Positions 7,652 to 16,082 are shown, counted from the first letter of the stretch. The stretch: 64,000 nt of DNA from Leucobacter chinensis (GCF_019049105.1 NZ_JAHQZR010000006.1:62001-126000); one strand, 5' to 3'. Program-made: numbers and translations. The notes: generated by a model not told the origin, from the sequence alone.

Positions 7652-9169
7652 GTGTCCCAGAACCGTTCACCGAAGAAGCTCTACTCCACCGTCCTCGTCG
7701 AAGACGGCACCGGACGTAAACACCGCAAGGCGCGTGAGCGCGCGGCCCGCCAGGTCATCGCCCGCGAGCATGCCGAGCAGCGCGCCACAGAGAAAGCGAA
7801 GCTCACGGCGGAGCGCGCGGAAGCGCGTTCCACGAACTACCTCCCCAAAAGCGGCGAGCCGGGGCCTGCGGGATTGCGTTCGTATCGACGGTTCCGGGTG
7901 CCCGCGCATCAGGACACGTCCGCGGCACTGCAGGGCGCGTACCCGTTTCTCGCTGAGGGCGGGCTCGGGTCGCAGGGGGTGTTCGTTGGGCAGGACATAT
8001 ACTCCGGTGGGTCATTCGTGTACGACCCGTGGGTGCTGTATCAGCGGGGCATCATCACCGCCCCGAACCTCGTCCTCGCGGGCATCGTCGGCTCGGGGAA
8101 GTCATCGCTCGCGAAGAGCCTGTACACCAGGTCGATCCCGTTCGGCAGACGCGTCTACGTTCCCGGTGATCCGAAAGGCGAACACACCGCCGTCGCAGAA
8201 GCGGTCGGCGGGCAAGCGATCGTTCTCGGGCACGGGTTGAAGAACCGTCTGAACCCACTCGATGAGGGCTACCGTCCCGCTGGGCTCTCCGACAGTGAGT
8301 GGGCATCCACGGTCGCGTCGCGTCGTCGGGATCTGATCGGCGCGCTTGCTGAGACCGTGTTGGAGCGGTCGCTGTCTCCGTTGGAGCACACGGTGATTGA
8401 TATCGCGCTGCAGGCGGTGGTATCGTCTGCGTCGGTTCCGATCCTGCCGATGGTCGTCGACCGCATCCTCCGCCCTGACAGTGGTGATGATGAGCGGCTC
8501 GCTGAGGACGGTCGGATGGTCGGGCATGCGTTGCGCCGCCTGGTCTCCGGTGACCTCGCAGGCCTGTTCGATGGGCCGTCGACGGTGACGTTCGATCCGA
8601 CGTTGCCGATGATCACCCTCGACCTGTCGCGGGTGGTGGAGAACTCGACTCTGATCTCGGTGCTGATGACCTGTTCGTCGGCGTGGATGGAATCCGCTCT
8701 GCTGGATCCGAACGGTGGTCAGCGGTGGGTTGTGTACGACGAGGCATGGCGGCTGATGTCACACCCTGCCTTGTTGAAACGAATGGATGCACACTGGCGA
8801 CTTGCCCGCCATTACGGGATCGCGAACCTGCTCATCTTTCACAAGCTCACCGACCTCGACAATGTCGGCGATCAAGGCTCTGCCATGCGAGCACTCGCGG
8901 GCAGCCTGCTCGCGAACGCGGAATCACGGATCATCTATCGGCAAGAGTCCGACCAGATCGGAACCACTGGCAAGACTCTCGGGCTCACCGGTACCGAGCA
9001 GAAGCTCCTCCCGTCCCTGGGAACGGGCCAGGGCCTGTGGCGGATCAAGGAGTCCAGTTACGTCGTGCAGCATCAGCTCCATCCCGAGGAGCTGAGGGCC
9101 TTCGACACCACCCAGCGAATGACACAAGCGCCACGCACGCAGGTAGCGGATGCGGTTGGCGAGGCGTGA
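7652..9169 (+). CDS. VirB4/TraC-type conjugation ATPase
   Basis: The protein has 505 aa from GTG 7652. Walker A is GIVGSGKSSLAKS at about residue 143 and a Walker B-like RWVVYDEAWRLM is at about residue 358. The region after Walker A (YVPGDPKGEHTAVAEAVGG) is typical of actinobacterial TraC/VirB4. The N-terminus is highly charged. It would energise assembly of the transfer channel together with the SCO6880-type protein encoded at 3991, which supplies the missing N-terminal VirB4 half. Its TGA overlaps the GTG start of the next gene. Confidence 0.9.
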   Translation: MSQNRSPKKLYSTVLVEDGTGRKHRKARERAARQVIAREHAEQRATEKAKLTAERAEARSTNYLPKSGEPGPAGLRSYRRFRVPAHQDTSAALQGAYPFLAEGGLGSQGVFVGQDIYSGGSFVYDPWVLYQRGIITAPNLVLAGIVGSGKSSLAKSLYTRSIPFGRRVYVPGDPKGEHTAVAEAVGGQAIVLGHGLKNRLNPLDEGYRPAGLSDSEWASTVASRRRDLIGALAETVLERSLSPLEHTVIDIALQAVVSSASVPILPMVVDRILRPDSGDDERLAEDGRMVGHALRRLVSGDLAGLFDGPSTVTFDPTLPMITLDLSRVVENSTLISVLMTCSSAWMESALLDPNGGQRWVVYDEAWRLMSHPALLKRMDAHWRLARHYGIANLLIFHKLTDLDNVGDQGSAMRALAGSLLANAESRIIYRQESDQIGTTGKTLGLTGTEQKLLPSLGTGQGLWRIKESSYVVQHQLHPEELRAFDTTQRMTQAPRTQVADAVGEA

Positions 9170-9687
9170 TCGTGGACGAGGAGTTCGAGTCGCAGCAAAG
9201 CTCCCCAGCAGTCGTGGGTGCACCGGGCAGGCTCACCGAAGAGGAGCTGTCCCGGAACATGATGGCTCTGCACGACGGAATGAGTGGCCTCGGTACCCGG
9301 TACGACAAGCATGTCTTTCTCGCGTTCGAAGACCCGGTGACGTTCGGTGCTGGCCACTACGTCTTCTACCCGCTCGAGGGACACGCGTCGAGGTTCGCGG
9401 TCACCGAGCTGTACACCGGCACCGACTGGCGAGACGACGAAAGGGCTCCGACCTCCTGGTCGTGGGAATCAGAAGTCCACGTGCCGAGTACGGATGGTTC
9501 GTACCCGTGGATGACCATCGGTGAGGGCGAGATCGCGTCCGATGACTACGAGCAACTGCTGCGCGTGACCGAAAACTGGGCGAAGAACACATACCAGTTA
9601 GCCGAGCGCGCAGAAGCCCTAGCGATGGAAGCGGTCGATCGCGGAGACGTGGGCCGGTCGGGGCCAGATCGCACCTTCCTGGCATGA
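9166..9687 (+). CDS. Hypothetical protein in the transfer operon
   Basis: The protein has 173 aa from GTG 9166, which overlaps the stop of the ATPase gene (GTGA), so translation is coupled. The sequence is soluble and acidic, with RLTEEELSRNMMALHDGMSG near the start and a YVFYPLEGH segment in the middle. I recognise no domain or catalytic motif. Position suggests an accessory transfer protein conserved in this kind of element. The next gene overlaps its stop by ATGA. Confidence 0.75.
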   Translation: MIVDEEFESQQSSPAVVGAPGRLTEEELSRNMMALHDGMSGLGTRYDKHVFLAFEDPVTFGAGHYVFYPLEGHASRFAVTELYTGTDWRDDERAPTSWSWESEVHVPSTDGSYPWMTIGEGEIASDDYEQLLRVTENWAKNTYQLAERAEALAMEAVDRGDVGRSGPDRTFLA

Positions 9688-10229
9688 ACCTTCGACGACG
9701 CCTCCGCGCACGCAAACCCGACACCCCGACCTTCAGCGAGAGCCTTCCGCGGGTCGTGCCTGCGGTGTTGCCGCAGATCCTTCTCGAAGCGGTTTCTGAC
9801 ACGAGCCTGGTCGTGACGGTCAACGGCGACAAACTTGCCGCCACCCCGATCACCCGTAGTGAGATCGCTGCAACAGTGACCGAGCTCGTCGCCCGGTTTG
9901 CTACGCGGACGAGGGTGGAGGTGCGGGAACTCGATGGCAGTATCCGAGCTGACATCCTCACGCCACCCGCTCCGCAGCCTCGATCTCCGTTCGCTCCGCC
10001 CGAAACAGCCGGAGCACCAGTGTCGGTTCCGAGCTTGTTGGAGTTCACAGCAGAAGGGTTCGTCCCCGGTGAGGATGTCGCCGTAGCGATCGTACTTCGT
10101 CACTCATCAGCAGATCACACCGGGAATGCCCGTGCCCTGATCGATCAAGGCGAAAAGTTCACTGTGAGGGACGAGATTGTCCTGTTGGGGCGCATCTCGG
10201 GCACGACGTCGGTCCAAACCATCGACTAA
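9684..10229 (+). CDS. Hypothetical protein in the transfer operon
   Basis: The protein has 181 aa from ATG 9684 (ATGA overlap with the previous gene). It has a basic N-terminus (MNLRRRLRARKP), then a VVTVNGDKLAATPITRSEIA segment and a RTRVEVRELDGSIRADIL strand-rich part, then a Pro-rich linker and a C-terminal domain. I recognise no named family. It lies just before the coupling-protein gene, suggesting an accessory role in substrate presentation or regulation. That is inference only. Confidence 0.72.
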   Translation: MNLRRRLRARKPDTPTFSESLPRVVPAVLPQILLEAVSDTSLVVTVNGDKLAATPITRSEIAATVTELVARFATRTRVEVRELDGSIRADILTPPAPQPRSPFAPPETAGAPVSVPSLLEFTAEGFVPGEDVAVAIVLRHSSADHTGNARALIDQGEKFTVRDEIVLLGRISGTTSVQTID

Positions 10230-10238
10230 CTCTGGCCC

Positions 10239-10287
10239 GTACCTGTTCTCTTGACCCCGCTTCTTCCGCCTCTGGGGTCGGGAAGGT
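10239..10287 (+). promoter_or_regulatory. CGTACCT leader hairpin before the coupling-protein gene
   Basis: GACCCC (10253-10258) pairs with GGGGTC (10274-10279). Outside it, ACCT (10241-10244) can pair with AGGT (10284-10287), which includes part of the GGAAGG ribosome-binding site of GTG 10296. The 5' part carries the shared CGTACCT motif. Confidence 0.5.
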
Positions 10288-10295
10288 GCTGTGTC

Positions 10296-12062
10296 GTGTC
10301 TGGACCTGTACAGGCGAAACCCGCCAACGATCTCTTCATCAACCTCGCACTCGGTGCGCTCGTCACTGCCGCCGCGTTCACCGGGCTCCTGCGTATCGCA
10401 GGCTCCGTAACTGCGTTCCTGACCGGCCTGCCGGAGCCAACCTGTGGGTTCACCTCCGGGCTCGCGGTGCTCGCGCACCCGACAGATCCGGGGGCGGCGC
10501 TCGGCGCTGAGGGGCTCAACCCCGTTCTCTATTGGATGGTCGTGTTCGTGTTCCTTGGCCTGTTGGGTGCGGCAGGGTTCTTCGTCGCGCGGGCGATCTA
10601 CCGGTCTCGGTCGAAGACGGATCCGCACCGTCTCGCGGGAACGGCAACTGCGGGTGAAGTCGCACAGGTCGCCTCCGCGAAAGCTCTCGTGAAGAAATCC
10701 GCCACACTGCGCCCGTCACTCACCGAGAAGCCCAGGCCAGAGGAGGTCGGGTATCTGCTCGGGACGGCGAAAGGCGGGCAGGTGTGGGCAACGGTCGAAG
10801 ACTCAATCCTTCTCATCGGCCCGCCCCGTTCCGGAAAGGGCCTACATGTGGTGATCAACGCGATCCTCGACGCACCAGGAGCCGTCATCACCACCAGCAC
10901 TCGTCCCGACAACCTCACCGCCACGATGAAGGCCAGGGAACGGAAAGGGCCAGTGGCAGTGTTCGACCCGCAGCAACTCGCCCCTGGCCTGCCCTCAGGG
11001 ATGCGGTGGTCTCCCGTGCGGGGCTGTCAGGACCCGCTGACGGCGATGATCCGCGCGAAAGGCCTCGCCACCGCGACCGGATTCGGCGGGGTCCAAGACG
11101 CGGGCTTCTGGGAAGGAAAAACCACCGCCGCAATCCAAGGCCTCCTCCACGCGGCAGCCCTCGACGGACGCGATGCGAAGACCCTCTATCAATGGGCGCT
11201 CAACCCCACCCTCGCAGCAGACGCAGTCCGGGTCCTCTCGTCGCATGCGGGGGCAGCGGAAGGGTGGGCAGACTCGCTGGATGCGATGGTGCAGGCCGAT
11301 CCTCGCACCCGCGACTCCATCTGGCAGGGAGTTTCCCTCGCGTTCTCCGCCCTCGCAGACCCCCGCGTTCTCGATGCCGTCAGCCCCGCACCGGGTGAGG
11401 AATTCGATCCCGAAAGTTTCCTCCTCGGCAATGGGACGCTCTATCTCCTTGCTACCGGCGCTGGGGCGGGCGCATCGTCTGCGCTGGTGGCAGCATTCAT
11501 CGAAGACCTCGTCGAGACCGCGAGGAAGATCGCCGCACGCTCACCAGGCGCACGCATGGACCCACCGTTGCTTCTGGCTTTGGATGAGATCGGAAACCTC
11601 GCCCCGCTCCCGTCACTGCCGACGTTGATGGCGGAAGGTGGCGGCACCGGCATCACGCCCCTTCCCGTGCTGCAGTCGCTCGCGCAGGCGCGGGAGAAGT
11701 GGGGCGAGAACCAAGCGAACGCGATCTGGGACGCCTCGATCGTGAAGATCATCCTCGGCGGAGCATCCAACAGTCGCGATCTCCAGGACCTCGCCACCCT
11801 CATCGGCGACCGCGACGAAACCACGGACTCCATCACCACCGACGCGTACGGTGCGCATTCCAGGCAGCGTTCAATCCGTCGAGTCCCGATCCTTCCACCC
11901 GACGTACTGCGGACCCTCCCGTTCGGGACCGGTGTCGTGATGCTCCGCACCGCACGCCCCATCATCACCAACCTCCGCCCATGGCCAGCACGCCCCGACG
12001 GGAAACAACTACGAGCCGATCGCAAGAGCGTCGAACAGGCATTGCAGGGCGGATCACGGTGA
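10296..12062 (+). CDS. TraG/TraD/VirD4-type conjugative coupling protein
   Basis: I took GTG 10296 as the start (GGAAGG nine bases upstream), giving 588 aa. An upstream in-frame TTG at 10251 is less likely. Two TM helices lie at about residues 12-35 and 70-95. Walker A is GPPRSGKGLH at about residue 173 and Walker B is LLLALDEIGNLAPLP at about residue 427. This is the classic layout of a T4SS coupling ATPase that delivers the relaxase-DNA complex to the channel. The gene converges on the cargo operon to its right. Confidence 0.92.
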   Translation: MSGPVQAKPANDLFINLALGALVTAAAFTGLLRIAGSVTAFLTGLPEPTCGFTSGLAVLAHPTDPGAALGAEGLNPVLYWMVVFVFLGLLGAAGFFVARAIYRSRSKTDPHRLAGTATAGEVAQVASAKALVKKSATLRPSLTEKPRPEEVGYLLGTAKGGQVWATVEDSILLIGPPRSGKGLHVVINAILDAPGAVITTSTRPDNLTATMKARERKGPVAVFDPQQLAPGLPSGMRWSPVRGCQDPLTAMIRAKGLATATGFGGVQDAGFWEGKTTAAIQGLLHAAALDGRDAKTLYQWALNPTLAADAVRVLSSHAGAAEGWADSLDAMVQADPRTRDSIWQGVSLAFSALADPRVLDAVSPAPGEEFDPESFLLGNGTLYLLATGAGAGASSALVAAFIEDLVETARKIAARSPGARMDPPLLLALDEIGNLAPLPSLPTLMAEGGGTGITPLPVLQSLAQAREKWGENQANAIWDASIVKIILGGASNSRDLQDLATLIGDRDETTDSITTDAYGAHSRQRSIRRVPILPPDVLRTLPFGTGVVMLRTARPIITNLRPWPARPDGKQLRADRKSVEQALQGGSR

Positions 12063-12084
12063 CGGGAAGCCCTCTTTCTCAGGG

Positions 12085-12708
12085 TTACTGCAGTAGCGCT
12101 GAGTTCAGTTCGACGAGGGTGCGGTTGTGGAAATAATCGTCTTCTCGCAGCACGGTGATGCCTCCTGGCTCCGCGCGCAACCGCATGTGCTGGAGAGCGT
12201 CGATGGGCAGGCGCAAGAACGCGGCTGCGACAAAGGTGAGTGCTCCACCGTGAGTGGAGATGACCTGGTGTTCGCACGGCTTGTCGAGGATCTCGTCCAT
12301 GGCTTCGTAGATGCGGGTTGCGAACCCGTGCATGGTTTCTGCTCCTGCAATCCCCTCATTGTGGCAGAGCCGTTCACCGGTACGAGGTGGCGTGCGGAAG
12401 CGTACATTGAGCCATGACTGCGGTTTCCCTTCCGCGATTCCGTAAGATTTCTCCCGCAGCCGCGCATCGACCACCGCTGGGATGCCCAGATAGTTGGTGA
12501 TGGCCTGGGCGGTCTGCGCGGTGCGCCGCAGGTCTGATGAATACAACTCGACAGTTTCCCCGGGTGGGATTCGTGCTGCGAGTGCGGCACCGATCCGGTC
12601 AGCCGCTTGTAGCCCTTGGTCGGTGAGCTCGGAGTGGTACCAGCCTCCGACTAAACCGTTGACGTGGTGTGTGGCTTCGGGGTGGGTGACCACATACAGC
12701 GTCCTCAT
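12085..12708 (-). CDS. Histidine-phosphatase-like protein with altered RHG motif
   Basis: The protein has 207 aa from ATG 12708, last gene of a four-gene operon (ATGA overlap with the gene upstream). The fold features of the phosphoglycerate mutase-like superfamily are present: ELTDQGLQAADRIGAALA, YSSDLRRTAQTAQAI, a REKSYGIAEGK loop and a late VISTHGGALTF containing the second catalytic His. The N-terminal motif reads THPEATHH where RHG is expected, so the usual first arginine is a threonine while the histidine is kept. Substrate is unknown. Confidence 0.85.
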   Translation of the reverse strand: MRTLYVVTHPEATHHVNGLVGGWYHSELTDQGLQAADRIGAALAARIPPGETVELYSSDLRRTAQTAQAITNYLGIPAVVDARLREKSYGIAEGKPQSWLNVRFRTPPRTGERLCHNEGIAGAETMHGFATRIYEAMDEILDKPCEHQVISTHGGALTFVAAAFLRLPIDALQHMRLRAEPGGITVLREDDYFHNRTLVELNSALLQ

Positions 12709-13691
12709 GCGTCTGTTTCCTGACGTAGATCTCCGGATGGCAGGGAACTGAGATGTTCGTGCGTGAGTAGCCACCCGTGCTCGGTTCGCATGAAGACGTT
12801 CGTGGCACGCCCGGCACCGGAGCGCATCTCGCCTTCTATGGCGCCTTTCCAGTGGTAGGTATAGGTCGCCACAGCTGCTTGATCGGCGTCTGTAACCCAT
12901 TGGATTTTTTCGGCCCAATAGTGCTCATCGGGGATCATCGCCCAGGTGCGTTCAAAGTAGTCGCGCACCTGTGTGAGGCCGATGCAGGTTGCGTCACCGA
13001 AGAAATAGACGGCATCAGAGGAGAGAAGTTTCTCGACCTGGTCAAAGTCGTGCGTATTCGTAGCCGCCAGATACGCACTCAGAGCTTCGGCAGCCGTTGT
13101 TTCTGGTGAACACCCCTTGCCTGGCGCATGAGGGAAGTTCGCCCTCATCTTCCACACCGGAGGTCCTCCGCCCACGCCGGTATGGGTGATGGTTTGAAAT
13201 CCGTGCCGCTCATACAGGCGGACGTTGCGAGGATCAGAGGTGTCCAGCTCCACTGATGCACCGCCTCGCCGGGCCGCTTCAGCCAGCGCGAACGACAACA
13301 GGGCAGACGCGATCCCGCTGCCTTGGGAGTTGGGAAGCACGCCAAGAGTTTCGAGCCGCCATGCTCCTGTCGGTGGATCAGTAGGTAAGTCAGCGTGGTC
13401 GAGTCTGTCGATCCGGTCGCCGTGCAAGCGCACGATCTCGTCGATCATCCCTGGGTCGGGTTCGGGAGCATCGGGCGGCAGGAGCGCGATCACGCCCTCG
13501 CCGTTGCCCACCACGGCGACGATCCCATGCATGTGCGCATACTCGAGATACAGCAACTGTAGATCGTGTAGCCGCTGATGATAGTTCTCTTCAGGAATCA
13601 CGTGGCGCGTCCACGGATAATGTTCAAACGCAGCAGCAAGACTGATTGCGCTCGTGGGGAGGTCGTCGGCGCTAGCTAAGCGGGGTGTCAT
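12705..13691 (-). CDS. GNAT acetyltransferase fused to a SnoaL/NTF2-like domain
   Basis: The protein has 328 aa from ATG 13691, with AGGAG seven bases upstream. Residues about 1-200 form a GNAT domain (GVLPNSQGSGIASALLSFAL is the acetyl-CoA motif; VRLYERHGFQ follows). Residues about 215-328 resemble a SnoaL/DUF4440 NTF2-like domain (ALSAYLAATNTHDFDQVEKL, then VFMRTEHGWLLTHEHLS). Such pairs occur in small-molecule modification or resistance proteins. The gene overlaps its neighbours on both sides, so it belongs to the operon starting at 14477. Confidence 0.82.
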   Translation of the reverse strand: MTPRLASADDLPTSAISLAAAFEHYPWTRHVIPEENYHQRLHDLQLLYLEYAHMHGIVAVVGNGEGVIALLPPDAPEPDPGMIDEIVRLHGDRIDRLDHADLPTDPPTGAWRLETLGVLPNSQGSGIASALLSFALAEAARRGGASVELDTSDPRNVRLYERHGFQTITHTGVGGGPPVWKMRANFPHAPGKGCSPETTAAEALSAYLAATNTHDFDQVEKLLSSDAVYFFGDATCIGLTQVRDYFERTWAMIPDEHYWAEKIQWVTDADQAAVATYTYHWKGAIEGEMRSGAGRATNVFMRTEHGWLLTHEHLSSLPSGDLRQETDA

Positions 13692-14055
13692 TGGGAATCT
13701 CCTGGTTGTCCAGAGGCGCGGCTTGTCCGCCGTTGCCTTTATTGCCTGAAGAGCCGGGGATACCTGAGCCGACAATGGCCTGCAGCGTGGCAAGGTGCCG
13801 TTCGAACGCGGTACGCCCGGTCGTGGTGATGCCAACCCAGGTGCGCGTGCGTCTGCCCACGGTTTCTTTACGCACGGTCACCAGGTCAGCATCTGCGAGC
13901 ACGGTGATGGCTTGCGAGAGTGTGGAGTCACTCACCTCCAGGAGGTTTGCGAGGAATCTGAAATCCACATCTTCCAGGTTCCGCAGCGCGGCCAGTAACG
14001 AGAACCGCACGGGGGAGTGGATGAGGGTGTCGAGGTCTTTGCGGGGATGACTCAT
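13672..14055 (-). CDS. Winged-helix regulator (HTH_34-like, MarR-related)
   Basis: The protein has 127 aa from ATG 14055, which overlaps the stop of the membrane-protein gene (ATGA). The core LIHSPVRFSLLAALRNLEDV, then LANLLEVSDSTLSQAITVLA (recognition helix) and a basic wing (VRKETVGRRTRTWV), matches PF13601-type winged helices. A Gly/Asn-rich tail ends the protein. It probably represses its own operon: a palindromic site lies at the promoter (14484-14502). Confidence 0.85.
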   Translation of the reverse strand: MSHPRKDLDTLIHSPVRFSLLAALRNLEDVDFRFLANLLEVSDSTLSQAITVLADADLVTVRKETVGRRTRTWVGITTTGRTAFERHLATLQAIVGSGIPGSSGNKGNGGQAAPLDNQEIPNDTPLS

Positions 14056-14477
14056 CGGCGAGAGCTCGCAAACAGGCATGCCAAGATCGGGGTGATCGAC
14101 ACGACTCCGGCGAGCACCCACCACCACGGCGAAGACAGACCAAACAATTGCAGCGCGGGGTCAAGCATGAGGGTGTAAAGCGCGAACCAAGTCGCCACCG
14201 CGATGCCCATGTTCCGCAGGCCGTGGCGCGGGATCGACTCGCGATAGCGGAACGCGATCATCCAGATACAGAGCGTGACGAGCAGGAACGGTGCGAACGC
14301 CTTCCAATAGTTCACCTTGACAATGTCAAGCGAAAGCGTAAAGGCCAGCGCATACGCGGCCTGCATGACTACGAAGACACGGAACCATCGCGTGGCTCTC
14401 CGCGCATCCTGCGCAGCCTTCTCACCCACGGCGACCAGACGAGTTGCATCTTCAACAGAGAACTTGTTTTCACTCAT
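14052..14477 (-). CDS. Small membrane protein, first gene of cargo operon
   Basis: The protein has 141 aa from ATG 14477. A hydrophilic N-terminus (about 30 residues) is followed by four hydrophobic helices (VFVVMQAAYALAFTL; FAPFLLVTLCIWMIAF; MGIAVATWFALYTLML; WWWVLAGVVSITPILACLFA). I recognise no named family. Pairing of such a membrane protein with an HTH_34-type regulator is seen in other actinobacteria and suggests a membrane stress or sensing role. The function is not known. Confidence 0.75.
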   Translation of the reverse strand: MSENKFSVEDATRLVAVGEKAAQDARRATRWFRVFVVMQAAYALAFTLSLDIVKVNYWKAFAPFLLVTLCIWMIAFRYRESIPRHGLRNMGIAVATWFALYTLMLDPALQLFGLSSPWWWVLAGVVSITPILACLFASSRR

Positions 14478-14483
14478 GCAACT

Positions 14484-14502
14484 ACTTTATTAATCCTAAA
14501 GT
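14484..14502 (-). promoter_or_regulatory. Palindromic operator-like site at the cargo operon promoter
   Basis: ACTTTA-TTAATCC-TAAAGT is a perfect 6-bp inverted repeat with a 7-base spacer, starting 7 bases upstream of ATG 14477. It is AT-rich in a GC-rich setting and overlaps the probable -10 (TAGGAT on the minus strand). The neighbouring winged-helix protein is the obvious candidate binder. Confidence 0.5.
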
Positions 14503-14532
14503 CGTGGTGTCCAGTCGACACGATCACGGCCC

Positions 14533-14587
14533 GTACCTATCCGGTAGCCCCCTCATGTCCTGTGCAGGGGTGAACCGATAGGAGTAC
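14533..14587 (+). promoter_or_regulatory. CGTACCT leader hairpin over the ssb ribosome-binding site
   Basis: GTACCTATCCGGT (14533-14545) can pair with ACCGATAGGAGTAC (14574-14587) with small bulges, with inner CCCCT/AGGGG pairing. The 3' arm contains TAGGAG, the ribosome-binding site for ATG 14594. The motif is shared with the leaders at 3943, 7616 and 10239. Confidence 0.55.
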
Positions 14588-14593
14588 CCGCTG

Positions 14594-15085
14594 ATGAGCA
14601 TCCGCACCAAACAGTCCCTCGCAGGGTTCGTCGCCACCGATCCGGAGCTGACGTTCACCAGCAGCGGCGACGCGCGCGTCTACATGCGCGTCGGGCAGCC
14701 TCAGGCCCGGTTCGAACAGGACGGCACGTTCACCCAGCTCGACCCGGAGTTCACCGACCTGGTGATGTTCCGCAAGTCCGCTGAGCTCGCACACGAGCAG
14801 TTCCGCAAGGGCGACAACTTCATCGCCGAAGGCGAAACCCGCACCTACACCGGCGACGACGGCATGGAGCGGGAGCAGTTCGTCGCTTCCCGGATCGGGC
14901 ACGACAACAACATCACCCGCTACACCGTCGACCGCGGAGCACCCGAACGCGAGGCACCGCAGCACGAAGCCCCTGGCCGGGAACAGATGCAGCAGGTGCT
15001 CGCGCAGCGTGAAGCAGACCTGGACCCTGAACCACCCGCCGCATCCGCCACGGGCTCGACGGAGCGCGAGGCCGTTGCCCGCTAA
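14594..15085 (+). CDS. ssb: Single-stranded DNA-binding protein of the element
   Basis: The protein has 163 aa from ATG 14594. The N-terminal OB-fold region (LAGFVATDPELTFTSSGDAR, VYMRVGQPQ, FRKSAELAHEQFRKGDNFIA, GETRTYTGDDG) matches SSB. The C-terminal part is a short polar tail ending in TEREAVAR and lacks the acidic DDDIPF-type tip that chromosomal SSBs use to recruit partners. It would protect transferred single strands in donor or recipient. Confidence 0.85.
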   Translation: MSIRTKQSLAGFVATDPELTFTSSGDARVYMRVGQPQARFEQDGTFTQLDPEFTDLVMFRKSAELAHEQFRKGDNFIAEGETRTYTGDDGMEREQFVASRIGHDNNITRYTVDRGAPEREAPQHEAPGREQMQQVLAQREADLDPEPPAASATGSTEREAVAR

Positions 15086-15104
15086 CCCGTGGGGTTTCCA
15101 CGCC

Positions 15105-15148
15105 GGGTGCGGCGACCATCCTCACACCTCCGCCAGGTCGCCGCACCC
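15105..15148 (+). terminator. Hairpin downstream of ssb
   Basis: gggtgcggcgacc (15105-15117) and ggtcgccgcaccc (15136-15148) form a perfect 13-bp inverted repeat with an 18-base loop, 20 bases after the ssb stop. There is no U-run. A second hairpin follows at 15166-15188. Confidence 0.55.
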
Positions 15149-15165
15149 ACCTCTCTTCGCTCTCT

Positions 15166-15193
15166 CGCGCCGCAGCAGCGACGGCGCGTCTTT
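15166..15193 (+). terminator. Second hairpin with short T-rich tail before the DUF4913 gene
   Basis: cgcgccg (15166-15172) pairs with cggcgcg (15182-15188), followed by TCTTTC. With the 15105 hairpin it forms a double terminator or attenuator just before the ribosome-binding site AGGAG of ATG 15212. Confidence 0.45.
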
Positions 15194-15211
15194 CACACTC
15201 AGGAGTAGACG

Positions 15212-15862
15212 ATGAACAGTGGACAACCGACCCCGGATGCGCCGGGGCCAGACTTCGACGGGACGGATCTCGGCGACCTCCCACCCGGCGTGGAGGAAAA
15301 GATGCGCGAGCTCGCGAAACAGGCCTACGTCAGCGACCTCGCGGCAGCCCTCGGGCAAGTGCCACGCCCGATCAACTGGCGCACCCTCCCACCCAGCGAC
15401 CTCGAACACGAACTCCTCGAACTCAACGAATGGGTGGACTGGCTCCGCCACACCTACGGTCTCCCCGCACAGGTGATCCCTCCGATGTGGCACCGCCACC
15501 CGGAACTCTTGTGGGAGCTGTCAGCGCTCAGGCAACACTGGCTGTTCTGCTTCGACCCACAAGCCAAAGGCAACCAGGCCCTCGCCTGGCACCACGACTT
15601 CGCTATCGCCCGCGAACGCCTCCGCGACTGGGTCACGATTTCCGGGACACGCCTGGACCGTGACCGCCCCACCCGCATCACCGCCTGGCCGGGAGGCGAA
15701 TCAGAAGGGTGGGAGGAGCCTGACACTGCTGAGCGTGCCGTGACTGCTCGGATTGAGGACTTCCTTGCGTTCGTAGACGAGCAGGTCGCCTCCAGAACTG
15801 CGGAGCAGGACGCAGTGATCCGTCAGGTGATCGCCGATGAGCAGCGTGGCCGTGATGGGTGA
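15212..15862 (+). CDS. DUF4913-like protein of conjugative elements
   Basis: The protein has 216 aa from ATG 15212, with AGGAG nearby. It has an acidic N-terminus (PDFDGTDLGDLPPGVEEKM), a LEHELLELNEWVDWLRHTYG helix, and an IPPMWHRHPELLWELSALR motif followed by a WHHDFAIARERLRDW helix. The W/H-rich core is characteristic of DUF4913 proteins, found near ssb and recombinase genes in actinobacterial plasmids and elements. Biochemical role unknown. Confidence 0.8.
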   Translation: MNSGQPTPDAPGPDFDGTDLGDLPPGVEEKMRELAKQAYVSDLAAALGQVPRPINWRTLPPSDLEHELLELNEWVDWLRHTYGLPAQVIPPMWHRHPELLWELSALRQHWLFCFDPQAKGNQALAWHHDFAIARERLRDWVTISGTRLDRDRPTRITAWPGGESEGWEEPDTAERAVTARIEDFLAFVDEQVASRTAEQDAVIRQVIADEQRGRDG

Positions 15863-16082
15863 GCAGCCCGCGAAGCGGAAACCACCAGCTTCGGAACGGT
15901 CCTTCGGAATCCAGGCGGTGCATCGCGACCGCCCGAACATGACTGCACTGACGGAGCTATTCGTGCGGTTCACCCTGGCAGAAGCACACGCCCGCCGGGA
16001 TACGCAGCCCATTCCTATGCGGGTACGTCCGGAGGTGCTGAAGCAGGATGCTGACTGGGAACGCACTGGCGAAGGAAGGTAA
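15837..16082 (+). CDS. Small hypothetical protein between the DUF4913 and recombinase genes
   Basis: The protein has 81 aa from ATG 15837 (AGGTGA about seven bases upstream); ATG 15855 is an alternative. It overlaps the end of the DUF4913 gene by 26 bases. It is basic and polar with a MTALTELFVRFTLAEAHARR helix in the middle. It has no recognised domain. Overlap and codon pattern support a real gene translationally linked to its upstream neighbour. Confidence 0.6.
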   Translation: MSSVAVMGEQPAKRKPPASERSFGIQAVHRDRPNMTALTELFVRFTLAEAHARRDTQPIPMRVRPEVLKQDADWERTGEGR

